Source: an uncultured bacterium (GTDB lineage Bacteria; Cyanobacteriota; Vampirovibrionia; Gastranaerophilales; Gastranaerophilaceae). From it: a stretch of 8,705 bases of DNA. Below are positions 1-6,769 of the stretch, piece after piece. The translations under genes and the position numbers were made by a program. Under the pieces are notes generated by a model, which was not told where the DNA came from, searched no databases, and worked only from the letters and a program-made list of their open reading frames with translations. Where the stretch lies: the NCBI GenBank assembly GCA_902464375.1, contig CABQIM010000078.1, forward strand, positions 1 through 8,705. Direction: 5' to 3'. Numbering within the stretch: the first letter of the stretch is position 1; each line of letters begins with the position of its first letter.

Positions 1-577
1 GATATTGTTGAAAATGTTCTTCGTCGTTTTCTTCAAGACGTTTTCTTACAAAATTTGTTTCTGTGTAAATTTTGCATGATGGATTTTTTAACCAACAACT
101 TTGTGGTAATTCTAATGTTACTATAGCAGGCAATTTTTCGTAAATACTGTTAATAGTATCTTTTAAATAAAAAGCGAAACCGCCAAGTGCTATATCGTGT
201 GTAGTTGTGTTAATTTCATAGCCATCATTGTACTTGATATGTACAGGGAGAGCAATTCTGTTTCTGGAACTGTTTCTCATTTGAATAAATTCCCACATTT
301 TAGGAATGCTAACTTCAAATAAAACTTCTGCTACGTTTAGTTGAGCATCGTTTATGAAAATTTCAGTTCTGTATACACCATCAACTGTGTATACTTTTAT
401 TTCCGCAGGAGTTTTTCTTTTCGGCTTAATAAAATTAACCGGTGCTTCAGCAGAAAAATAAGCTTGTTTAACATCAATAAAACGAAGTTTTAACTTATGA
501 ACTTGTTTTTTGCCAAGTTCTGAATATGTTAGATAAATATGTGTTACCAACGAATCTCTTAATATATTATCTTGCAT
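1..577 (-). CDS. PilZ-domain protein, C-terminus cut off by window edge
   Basis: The reading frame is open from ATG at 577 down to base 2 (192 codons) with no stop, so the gene continues beyond the left edge. It starts 7 bases after a clear GGAGGG ribosome site (585-590). Residues 1-95 form a mixed alpha/beta N-terminal part like the YcgR-type N domain (inference). From about residue 100 the PilZ signature is visible: RNSSR at 101-105 fits the RxxxR cyclic-di-GMP loop, and DIALGG at 128-133 fits D/NxSxxG with Ala in place of Ser. PilZ proteins bind cyclic-di-GMP and act as effectors on motility, secretion or polysaccharide production; the target here cannot be told. It is transcribed divergently from the glutamate synthase cluster. 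The PilZ call is good; ligand binding with the Ala variant is less certain. Confidence 0.75.
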   Translation of the reverse strand, partial: MQDNILRDSLVTHIYLTYSELGKKQVHKLKLRFIDVKQAYFSAEAPVNFIKPKRKTPAEIKVYTVDGVYRTEIFINDAQLNVAEVLFEVSIPKMWEFIQMRNSSRNRIALPVHIKYNDGYEINTTTHDIALGGFAFYLKDTINSIYEKLPAIVTLELPQSCWLKNPSCKIYTETNFVRKRLEENDEEHFQQY

Positions 578-584
578 ATTAATG

Positions 585-590
585 CCCTCC
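585..590 (-). promoter_or_regulatory. Ribosome binding site of the PilZ gene
   Basis: GGAGGG on the minus strand, 7 bases before the ATG at 577. It is a near-perfect Shine-Dalgarno sequence and fixes the start of this gene, in contrast to the apparently leaderless gene on the other side of the same intergenic region. Confidence 0.8.
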
Positions 591-597
591 AAATTTA

Positions 598-626
598 AAG
601 ATAGCACATAAATATAAAGATAACAA
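598..626 (-). promoter_or_regulatory. Candidate sigma-70 promoter of the PilZ gene
   Basis: Reading the minus strand, TTGTTA (626-621) and TATCTT (603-598) are separated by 17 bases. Each matches 4 of 6 consensus positions. The implied start near 591 would put the Shine-Dalgarno site almost at the mRNA 5' end, which is tight, so this is a weak call made from spacing and AT-richness. Confidence 0.3.
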
Positions 627-638
627 TAAGTATTTATC

Positions 639-667
639 TTGACGGTTAATAAGAAAAGCGGTAAAAT
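639..667 (+). promoter_or_regulatory. Sigma-70 promoter of the glutamate synthase cluster, giving a leaderless mRNA
   Basis: TTGACG (639-644) and TAAAAT (662-667) each match 5 of 6 consensus positions and are separated by exactly 17 bases. The -10 box ends 7 bases before the ATG at 675, so the transcript should begin at or within a base or two of the A of that ATG. No Shine-Dalgarno sequence lies before 675. The TTG at 639, in frame with the gene and usable in principle as a start, is the -35 box itself, so transcription would not include it. Confidence 0.7.
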
Positions 668-674
668 CAATTTT

Positions 675-1781
675 ATGTGTAGAATAGGTGCAATAAAATC
701 GAAAAAGAAATTACATCCGTCAATTGCTTTAAAATTGATGAGAAGTCAGCAAGAAGGACATGATGATTCCGGATTTGCTTTTGTTATGCAGGATATGGGA
801 GGTTTGTTCGAAAACTATAAAGAACTTCCGCTTTTATCAATGGCAGCAACTGTAGAAGGTACTCGTCTTGCAGAAGATATTTTGCGAGAAATTGGATTCT
901 CTCGTGTAATGCAGTGGTCGCCGGATATTAATAACCAAAAGGGGTTAAAAATTGAAGCAATGCCTAATTATATATTTGAGGTTTTGCAATATCCGAAAAG
1001 CTATAAACATGCAACAAAGGAAGAAAAAGAAGAACTCCTTATAGATACTGCTATAAGATTACGAAAAGCTTTAGAAGAGTCAAATTCAGGTTTTATATAT
1101 TCTTTTTGGCCGGATGTGTTGACGCTTAAAGAAATTGGCAGTCCTCGTGATATCGGTACTTATTTTAATTTATGGGAAGGTAATAAGGATTTAACATCCA
1201 GTATTATTACTGCGCAATGTAGACAAAACACAAACTATGATATTGTCAGATACGCTGCTCACCCATTCTTTATAGAAGGTTATACAGGACTTGTTAATGG
1301 CGAAAATACTTTTTACGAAAAAAATAAATCTTATCAAAAAAGACTTTATAAAGGGTATATGGGATTTGAATCTGATTCACAATGTCTGTTATATACACTG
1401 CATTATATTCACAAAATCCTCAAGTGGCCTATTCAATACTTTAAACATACGATTACACCACTTGAGTATGACGAGATTGTTAAACGTACGGATAAAGAAA
1501 TTCTGTTGAGAATAAAAGCGTCACTAGCGCATTTAGAAATCAATGGCCCTAATACACTTTTAGCAGTAACGCCTGATAAAGAAATGCTTTGTGTTTGCGA
1601 CTCAAAGAAATTACGTCCGGTTGTAATCGGTAAGAATAATGATACAGTAATTATGACTTCAGAAGTTGTAGGTATTAATGATTTGATGCCTGATAGAAAT
1701 ATAGAAGATGATATTTATCCAAACGAGCATGAAACAATAATAGTAAAAAATGATTTAACGGTGGAAAGATGGCAGCAGTAA
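675..1781 (+). CDS. Glutamate synthase, class II glutamine amidotransferase subunit
   Basis: A 368-residue Ntn-type glutaminase that should release ammonia from glutamine and feed it to the FMN subunit encoded next. It starts MCRIGAIKS: removal of Met leaves the catalytic Cys at the N-terminus, as class II amidotransferases need. This is why ATG 675 is chosen over the in-frame TTG at 639, which would add 12 residues and bury the nucleophile. Other family features are EGHDDSGFAF at residues 27-36, QCRQNT near 181-186, an oxyanion-type NGE at 208-210 and SDS at 233-235. The CRIGA opening and this set of motifs are those of the split, archaeal/anaerobe-type glutamate synthase, not of the one-chain GltB. 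The protein is longer than a bare glutaminase domain, and its last 100 residues are not assigned. Its end overlaps the next gene by 13 bases, which suggests translational coupling. Confidence 0.85.
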   Translation: MCRIGAIKSKKKLHPSIALKLMRSQQEGHDDSGFAFVMQDMGGLFENYKELPLLSMAATVEGTRLAEDILREIGFSRVMQWSPDINNQKGLKIEAMPNYIFEVLQYPKSYKHATKEEKEELLIDTAIRLRKALEESNSGFIYSFWPDVLTLKEIGSPRDIGTYFNLWEGNKDLTSSIITAQCRQNTNYDIVRYAAHPFFIEGYTGLVNGENTFYEKNKSYQKRLYKGYMGFESDSQCLLYTLHYIHKILKWPIQYFKHTITPLEYDEIVKRTDKEILLRIKASLAHLEINGPNTLLAVTPDKEMLCVCDSKKLRPVVIGKNNDTVIMTSEVVGINDLMPDRNIEDDIYPNEHETIIVKNDLTVERWQQ

Positions 1782-3397
1782 AGATAAATGAATTACATAA
1801 AAGCGATTTACCTTGGATAGTTGAGTATGACGAGGATAAATGTATTCAATGCGGTAAATGTACTGCTGTGTGTTCTTTTAATGCAATTTCTCCGGCAGTA
1901 GAATTAAGAAAAAAATCTCATTCTATAACTGAAAAAAATAAGACTGAAAAAGTTCTTGTAATTAAGCAAAATGTTTCTTTGGAAAACTATTGTCATGGTT
2001 GTGGAATGTGTGCAAATGTCTGCCCAAACGGTGCAATAAAACTTATTAGAAACAAAGACGATAAGTATTCTGTTGCATATAGAGCCCAAAAAGCTGACTC
2101 TTTCAAAAAAGGTGGACGTTCAAACCTGAACACAGAAGGTCGTACCTTGGATAAAATTAAAATCGGCAGAATTTCTCAGATGACAGACCCTTCTTTAGAT
2201 GCACAAAGACATACATTTGAATTAAAGACACCATTCGGTCGAGTTTTGAAAGCTGATAAACTTAATTTTGATGTAAAAGATGGAAAGATTGTTGAAACAA
2301 CTCAACTTCCTCCTAATCGTTGGATTTATCCAATAATATTTGGAGATATGTCTATTGGCGCAGTTTCTTGGAGAATGTGGGAAGCAATGGCAATTGCTAC
2401 TGCGTATTTGAATGAGGTTATGGGTATTCCAATACGTATGTGTACCGGAGAGGGCGGTATTCCGACTAAGCTTTTAAAATCAAGATATGTAAAATACATG
2501 ATTTTGCAAATCGCGTCAGGTCATTTCGGGTGGAATAGAATTATTAAATCCATGCCGGAGATGACAGAAGATCCTGCCGGTATTCTTATTAAGATAGGTC
2601 AGGGTGCTAAACCCGGAGATGGTGGTTTGTTACTTGCTAGTAAGGTCGCAAAATATGTTCAAGAAATTAGAGGTGTGCCAAAAGCTGATTTACTTTCTCC
2701 ACCTACACACCAAGGCTTGTATTCAATAGAAGAAAGTGTTCAAAAGATGTTTTTGTCTATGAACGCAGCGTTTAATTTTAAAGTTCCTGTTGCGATTAAG
2801 GTTGCAGCATCTGTAACGAGTGTATCTGTTTACAACAATTTGCTACGTGACCCGTATAATATTGTAGGCGGATTTTTCCTTGATGGCTTGGCAGGTGGTA
2901 CTGGTGCTGCTCACGAGATCTCTTTAAATCATACTGGGCACCCGATTACATCAAAATTAAGGGATTGCTACCTTGCAGCAGTTCACCAAGGACGTCAAGG
3001 CGAAATACCTTTGTTTGCCGGTGGCGGTTTGGGACAAACAGGAAGCTTTGCGGCGGATGCGTTTAAGTTGATTTGCTTGGGGGCAAATGGGGTGTTTACA
3101 GGCAGAATGCTTATGGAAATTGCTGGCTGTGTCGGAAGTGATACCGGTAGATGTAATGCTTGTAATACAGGGCTTTGTCCTGCAGGTATTGCAGCGCAAA
3201 AAGAATGTCTTGTAAAAAGGCTTGATGTTGATAAAGTTGCACAAAATTTGGTAAATTACATTTTGGCAACGGATATCGAACTCAAAAAATTGATGGCTCC
3301 GGTAGGATGTTCGACTCTGCCGGTTGGTCGTTCAGATGCACTCATTACGGTAGATAAACATATATCAAATAGATTGGACATTCAGTATAGTTGTTAA
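1769..3397 (+). CDS. gltB: Glutamate synthase, FMN/Fe-S synthase subunit with N-terminal ferredoxin domain
   Basis: A 542-residue subunit that carries out the reductive half: 2-oxoglutarate plus ammonia plus two electrons to glutamate on FMN. Two 4Fe-4S motifs lie at the N-terminus: C25, C28, C31, C35 and C75, C78, C81, C85. The second ends in CP; the first lacks the Pro. The synthase barrel follows: TGEGG at 226-230, IKIGQGAKPGDGG at 274-286 with both Lys of the family, SPPTHQGLYSIEE near 307-319, and AGGTGAA at 375-381. A 3Fe-4S region has C462, C465 and C470-P471, with C454 just upstream. The start overlaps the glutaminase gene by 13 bases, with GGTGG 4 bases before the ATG. No NAD(P)H-binding partner is next to it, so ferredoxin is the likely donor (inference). 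N-methylglutamate synthase uses related subunits, but no methylamine-pathway genes are visible here. Confidence 0.87.
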   Translation: MAAVKINELHKSDLPWIVEYDEDKCIQCGKCTAVCSFNAISPAVELRKKSHSITEKNKTEKVLVIKQNVSLENYCHGCGMCANVCPNGAIKLIRNKDDKYSVAYRAQKADSFKKGGRSNLNTEGRTLDKIKIGRISQMTDPSLDAQRHTFELKTPFGRVLKADKLNFDVKDGKIVETTQLPPNRWIYPIIFGDMSIGAVSWRMWEAMAIATAYLNEVMGIPIRMCTGEGGIPTKLLKSRYVKYMILQIASGHFGWNRIIKSMPEMTEDPAGILIKIGQGAKPGDGGLLLASKVAKYVQEIRGVPKADLLSPPTHQGLYSIEESVQKMFLSMNAAFNFKVPVAIKVAASVTSVSVYNNLLRDPYNIVGGFFLDGLAGGTGAAHEISLNHTGHPITSKLRDCYLAAVHQGRQGEIPLFAGGGLGQTGSFAADAFKLICLGANGVFTGRMLMEIAGCVGSDTGRCNACNTGLCPAGIAAQKECLVKRLDVDKVAQNLVNYILATDIELKKLMAPVGCSTLPVGRSDALITVDKHISNRLDIQYSC

Positions 3398-3449
3398 AAA
3401 TTTGAAAAACGACCTTGTGACCTAAAGACTTATTTAAAAAGGAAATATC

Positions 3450-4496
3450 ATGGCAGTATGTAAAATCAAAACTTTAAAAAATAATATAAGAATGTCAACT
3501 CAAGAACTTCTTCAGACAATTGAGAAGAAAATAGAGAATGGACATACTGAATTTGAAATAGAAGCTTGCGGACAACATGATATTGGTGGTTCAAGCTGGG
3601 CAAAGAGTGGCAAAAATCTGATATTTAATATTACAAACCCTGGACAGCGTGTCGGTGCGATGGGGATGGATGGAACAAAAATTGTTGTAGAAGGTTCTGC
3701 TCCTGCGGATATTGGTTGGTTGAATTCAGGTGCAGAAATTGTTGTTAAGGGTGATGGTGGAGATACCGCAGCGCATTGTGCCGCTGGTGGAAAAATTTAT
3801 GTAGCAGGTCGTGTTGGAACTCGTTCTGGAGCTTTGATGAAACATGACCCTAAATTTGAACCTCCTCAATTTTGGGTTCTAAAAAATACCGGATCTTTTA
3901 GTTTTGAATTTATGGGAGGCGGTATTGCAGTGGTATGCGGTTATGATTGTGAAGATTTGTCATCTGTTTTGGGCAACCGCTCTTGCGTCGGTATGGTTGG
4001 CGGAACTGTTTATGTAAGAGGAAAAGTCGAGGGACTTGCTAAATGCGTGGAACAAATTAAACTTGATAAGTATGACAAAGATTTTCTAAAATCCGGCATG
4101 AATGAATTTTTGACAGAAATTGATGAAACGGATTTGGCAGAAGAACTTTTAGATTTTTCTGAGTGGACAAAAATTATACCATTGCCAAAAGAATTGAAAG
4201 AAAAGAAAATTAGTGTCAAAGAATTTAAACAACAAGAATGGTTTAAAGAAGGCTTGTTTGGAGATTTGGTAGACGACAATGGAGAAGTCTACGAATTAGC
4301 TCAAACAGGTGTTGCGCGATTGCGTAAACCAACTTGGGATAAAGATTTGTGTGTCGGTTGTGACTTATGCTTGAAAAATTGTCCTCAATCAGCAATAAAC
4401 GAAAGCTTGAAGAAGTATTCTACAGATGACGAAAAATGTATAGGTTGCGGAATTTGTCAAGCTGTATGCCCAAGAAAAGCTTGGCAGATGGTATAG
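3450..4496 (+). CDS. Glutamate synthase, GXGXG beta-helix subunit with C-terminal 4Fe-4S domain
   Basis: A 348-residue protein. Residues about 25-205 hold the GXGXG right-handed beta-helix that forms the C-terminal structural domain of one-chain glutamate synthase, seen as repeated Gly-rich turns (GQRVGAMG, GDGGDTAAHCAAGG, GRVGTRSGA, FMGGGIAVVCG, GMVGGTVYVRG). A charged helical linker (about 215-285) joins it to a ferredoxin-like tail with two complete 4Fe-4S motifs: C301, C304, C307, C311-P and C330, C333, C336, C340-P. The Fe-S tail would bring electrons to the FMN subunit (inference). It lies 52 bases after the FMN subunit gene, with AAGGA 7 bases before the ATG at 3450. An in-frame ATG at 3492 is possible but has no comparable ribosome site. 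No clear terminator follows. Confidence 0.83.
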   Translation: MAVCKIKTLKNNIRMSTQELLQTIEKKIENGHTEFEIEACGQHDIGGSSWAKSGKNLIFNITNPGQRVGAMGMDGTKIVVEGSAPADIGWLNSGAEIVVKGDGGDTAAHCAAGGKIYVAGRVGTRSGALMKHDPKFEPPQFWVLKNTGSFSFEFMGGGIAVVCGYDCEDLSSVLGNRSCVGMVGGTVYVRGKVEGLAKCVEQIKLDKYDKDFLKSGMNEFLTEIDETDLAEELLDFSEWTKIIPLPKELKEKKISVKEFKQQEWFKEGLFGDLVDDNGEVYELAQTGVARLRKPTWDKDLCVGCDLCLKNCPQSAINESLKKYSTDDEKCIGCGICQAVCPRKAWQMV

Positions 4497-4557
4497 TTAA
4501 ATCAAACAGCCAAATACTGAAGTAAAACATATTGGTAGAAAAATAGGGCATATATAG

Positions 4558-4586
4558 TATGAAAATAAAACAAAAAGTGCTATAAT
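4558..4586 (+). promoter_or_regulatory. Promoter of the HD-GYP gene with consensus -10, giving a leaderless mRNA
   Basis: A perfect TATAAT lies at 4581-4586, with exactly 7 bases between it and the ATG at 4594. The expected transcription start is therefore at or next to the A of the start codon. There is no Shine-Dalgarno sequence in the preceding 30 bases. The -35 side (TATGAA at 4558-4563, 17-base spacer) is poor, so the promoter may need an activator or rely on the -10 box. The geometry is the same as at 675. Confidence 0.6.
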
Positions 4587-4593
4587 CCTAATT

Positions 4594-5589
4594 ATGAGAA
4601 TTGTAACCAATAAAGAATTAAGCAGTTATAAAGTATTGCCATTTGATTTATATACAGAATCTAGGAACAAAATTTTAGAAGCTGGAGAAGTATTGACTCC
4701 TGGCAAATTAATAATGCTTAAAAACCATGTAAAAATTTATACAGAGGAGTTTAATAGCGAAGAAAATGCCGAAGATACAATTCCGGTAGAAGGTAACACT
4801 CCTGCAGCTCAATTATTAAATTTTACATATGAATCAATTGATTCTTCTGATTTTGAAACCGTTATTAATAAAGATGGCTATGTGAAAACCGAAACTCAGG
4901 TTAAGATTAAGTATTTTTATAAAAAAGTATTTGATTTATTACAACAAGGATATTATGAAGAAGCAATTTTTAAACTAAATGCTCTTGTTGGAATTTTGAA
5001 AACAGAAGTTTATAAAAAAGTAAACAAATCAGGTAAAGGTTCTAAAGTTAGATTTTTAGGCGAGTATGAACTTTGTCACCCTCTGAATGTTGCAATTATA
5101 TCAGGATTAATTGCGAAAAAATTGGAGTATACAACTCTTGCTGTTGACCAAGTTATATTAGCAGGCTTGTTGCATGATATTGGAAAAATTAGAATAGATC
5201 TTCCGGATTCTCAAGCTTTGCTAACAATGAATGAAGATGAAGTTAAGAATCACACAATCATTGGTTATCGCATGATAAAAGATGAATTTGACTTGCCGGA
5301 AGAAGTTGCTAAGGTTGCGCTGGAACACCATGAAAATAATGACGGTTCCGGCTACCCTCAAGGACTATCAAGTGATTATATTTCGGAATACAGCCAAATA
5401 ATTAATGTTGCAAACTATTATGACAATTTGGCTTTCAATCGAACACATACAATGGTAACTAATAATAAAGAAGTTTTGAGAACTATGCTTGAAGTTGGTA
5501 CGAAGAAATTTTCAGCAAGAATGCTTTATACCTTTATACATATGTTTAATTATGATGACTCAAAAAGTTTTAATGACATGGTTGTGTAG
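4594..5589 (+). CDS. HD-GYP domain protein (cyclic-di-GMP phosphodiesterase family), variant metal site
   Basis: A 331-residue cytoplasmic protein without visible membrane segments. Residues 10-55 (LPFDLYTESRNKILEAGEVLT...) match the short N-terminal domain common before HD-GYP domains and support the start at 4594. The HD-GYP domain runs from about 155 to 300: H162, HDIGK at 194-198, H220, and HHENNDGSGYP at 245-255. This family hydrolyses cyclic-di-GMP to pGpG or GMP. The closing Asp of the metal site, normally in 'vaDvyDAl', is Asn274 here (VANYYDN, residues 272-278), while the later D277 is kept. By spacing (28 residues after the second His of HH) N274 is the ligand position, so activity may be reduced or lost and the protein could be a sensor. 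It probably shares its mRNA with the regulator that follows. Confidence 0.85.
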   Translation: MRIVTNKELSSYKVLPFDLYTESRNKILEAGEVLTPGKLIMLKNHVKIYTEEFNSEENAEDTIPVEGNTPAAQLLNFTYESIDSSDFETVINKDGYVKTETQVKIKYFYKKVFDLLQQGYYEEAIFKLNALVGILKTEVYKKVNKSGKGSKVRFLGEYELCHPLNVAIISGLIAKKLEYTTLAVDQVILAGLLHDIGKIRIDLPDSQALLTMNEDEVKNHTIIGYRMIKDEFDLPEEVAKVALEHHENNDGSGYPQGLSSDYISEYSQIINVANYYDNLAFNRTHTMVTNNKEVLRTMLEVGTKKFSARMLYTFIHMFNYDDSKSFNDMVV

Positions 5590-5611
5590 CTCTGGTTTTT
5601 AAATATAACAT

Positions 5612-5615
5612 GGTG
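5612..5615 (+). promoter_or_regulatory. Weak ribosome site deciding the TrmB gene start
   Basis: GGTG, matching the end of GGAGGTG, ends 5 bases before the ATG at 5621. This favours ATG 5621 over the adjacent in-frame TTG at 5618. Confidence 0.4.
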
Positions 5616-5620
5616 TATTG

Positions 5621-6445
5621 ATGGCAGATTTAGTCGAAAAATTAAAAGAAATCGGATTTAATACTTACGAGGCAAAAGTTTATATAGCACTGCTAAAAAA
5701 ATATCCTGCAACAGGATATGAGGTTGCAAAACTTGCGAATATTCCTCAATCAAGAACTTATGATACATTAAAGGTTTTGGAAGAGAAAAATATTGTTGTA
5801 TCTGCCAATACAAAACCTGTAACGTATACTCCGATTAAGCCAAAACAATTAACTTCTGCGTATTTAAAAAAGATGAATTCAACTGTTAATTATCTGGATA
5901 AACATCTTCCGGAAGTTAAAGATAATTATAATGAGCCTATTATAACAATAAACGGAATTCAAAATATTCAAGAAAAGATTATTGAAGTTATTCAGAATGC
6001 TAAACGTGAAATTTATATGGAAGTTTGGTCGCAAGATTTTAAAGTTTTTGAAAAAGAACTTTTGAATGCATATAACCGAAATGTAGAAATCAGAATTGTA
6101 GGATATGACAATTTTACCTCTCGTTTCGGATTGGTGTTTGAACACGCATTTGCTCGTGATATAGAACTATCTCTCGGAGGCAGAATGATTATTATTGCCG
6201 CAGATGATGAGGAAGGTGTGATAGGAAAAGTGTCATCCCTAAAAAATGATATTTCTGATACAAATATCATCTGGACAAAAAATAGAGGTATTGTGTTTAT
6301 TATTAAAGAATTTATTGTGCATGATATGTATTTAATTGATGTAGAAGAAAATCTTGTTGAGCAAATGAAATACATATACGGAAAAGGCTTTAAACGATTA
6401 AAAGATAAAGTCCTTGGCACAAATGCAACATATATGATTCATTAA
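5621..6445 (+). CDS. TrmB-family transcriptional regulator
   Basis: A 274-residue DNA-binding regulator. The N-terminus (about residues 1-80) is a winged helix-turn-helix typical of TrmB: EIGFNTYEAKVYIALLK, then GYEVAKLANIPQSRTYDTL as the helix-turn-helix, then LEEKNIV and a wing ending PVTYTPIKP. A helical linker (about 78-100) leads to an effector domain with phospholipase D-like topology (REIYMEVWSQDF near 128-139). Archaeal TrmB proteins bind sugars there, but the ligand here is unknown. It lies 31 bases behind the HD-GYP gene with no terminator between them, so the two are probably co-transcribed. It could regulate its own mRNA or the upstream glutamate synthase cluster; nothing in the sequence decides this. 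No terminator is obvious after it. Confidence 0.78.
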   Translation: MADLVEKLKEIGFNTYEAKVYIALLKKYPATGYEVAKLANIPQSRTYDTLKVLEEKNIVVSANTKPVTYTPIKPKQLTSAYLKKMNSTVNYLDKHLPEVKDNYNEPIITINGIQNIQEKIIEVIQNAKREIYMEVWSQDFKVFEKELLNAYNRNVEIRIVGYDNFTSRFGLVFEHAFARDIELSLGGRMIIIAADDEEGVIGKVSSLKNDISDTNIIWTKNRGIVFIIKEFIVHDMYLIDVEENLVEQMKYIYGKGFKRLKDKVLGTNATYMIH

Positions 6446-6472
6446 TCTTTCTTTGATATAACAAGTCTTGGT

Positions 6473-6625
6473 CATTCCCTCTCCTCGGGGGAGCGAATTT
6501 TCGGTAGGGCGTAAGCCCGTAAGAGCAAATAACATGAAAATGACAATAAAAATCCGTTAGGATTTGATGTCATTGGAATGTTATGCACGCCCGAATAATT
6601 CAAGACAGGGCTAGGGTGGGGGCTA
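6473..6625 (+). repeat. Modular dispersed repeat, copy A
   Basis: This copy shares three blocks with 8439-8642. The left end is CATTCCCTCTCCTCGG followed by a short GGAG arm. The core at 6497-6525 contains GTAAGCCCGTAAGAG and agrees with 8557-8585 at about 21 of 29 positions. The right part runs from TTTGATGT (6563) through CCCGAATAATTCAAGACAGGG to GGGGGCTA. Copy A lacks a 95-base block that copy B has after the left end, and has about 37 extra bases after the core. It contains a GGGC-GTAA-GCCC hairpin at 6507-6518. Ends rich in CCCTCTCC and AGGGGG are loosely complementary, as in MITE- or REP-like elements. No transposase is present. Confidence 0.65.
6529..6584. repeat. Nested three-part inverted repeat inside copy A
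   Basis: Three perfectly paired segments stack in order: ATAACAT (6529-6535) with ATGTTAT (6578-6584), AATGACA (6539-6545) with TGTCATT (6568-6574), and AAATCC (6550-6555) with GGATTT (6560-6565), closing on a GTTA loop. Together they give a long interrupted hairpin. Part of this block is absent from copy B. Confidence 0.7.
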
Positions 6626-6769
6626 TTAGATTCAAAAAATCCCGTCCCTACTGCGCTTTACACCTTTAATGTAACGATTTGTAACAATCTTCTCAAAAAC
6701 CCTAAAGTTTTCAAAAAAAATGCCGATATATATACCATAGAGAAAAGAAAAAATAAAAGGAGTAGAAAA
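6626..6769 (+). other. Upstream region of the 129-residue gene
   Basis: The region contains TCCCGTCCC (6649-6657), whose complement occurs as a GGGACGGGACGG run at 7622-7633, and an A-rich stretch before the next gene. A weak promoter is possible: TTTTCA (6708-6713), 17 bases, TATACC (6731-6736). AAAGGAG at 6756-6762, 7 bases before the ATG, is a clear ribosome site. No ORF or RNA gene is visible here. Confidence 0.4.

Noticed and set aside
639..674. In-frame TTG start adding 12 residues to the glutaminase
   Set aside because: It would bury the catalytic Cys, has no ribosome site, and coincides with a 5-of-6 -35 box paired with a 5-of-6 -10 box.
578..674. Riboswitch or glutamine-sensing leader before the synthase cluster
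   Set aside because: The promoter position leaves essentially no 5' leader, and no conserved structure is visible.
2957..3244. Minus-strand open frame opposite the FMN subunit
   Set aside because: It is Cys/Thr-rich nonsense antisense to the 3Fe-4S region of a clearly real gene.
5618..5620. TTG start for the TrmB gene
   Set aside because: The adjacent ATG at 5621 has better spacing to GGTG, and the difference is one residue.
6013..6420. Minus-strand open frame of 135 codons opposite the TrmB gene
   Set aside because: It lies wholly antisense to a well-supported gene, with no domain or ribosome site; the composition fits a shadow frame.
6481..6494. Terminator for the HD-GYP/TrmB unit
   Set aside because: The CTCC/GGAG stem is only four pairs and no T-run follows; the sequence belongs to the repeat copy A end.
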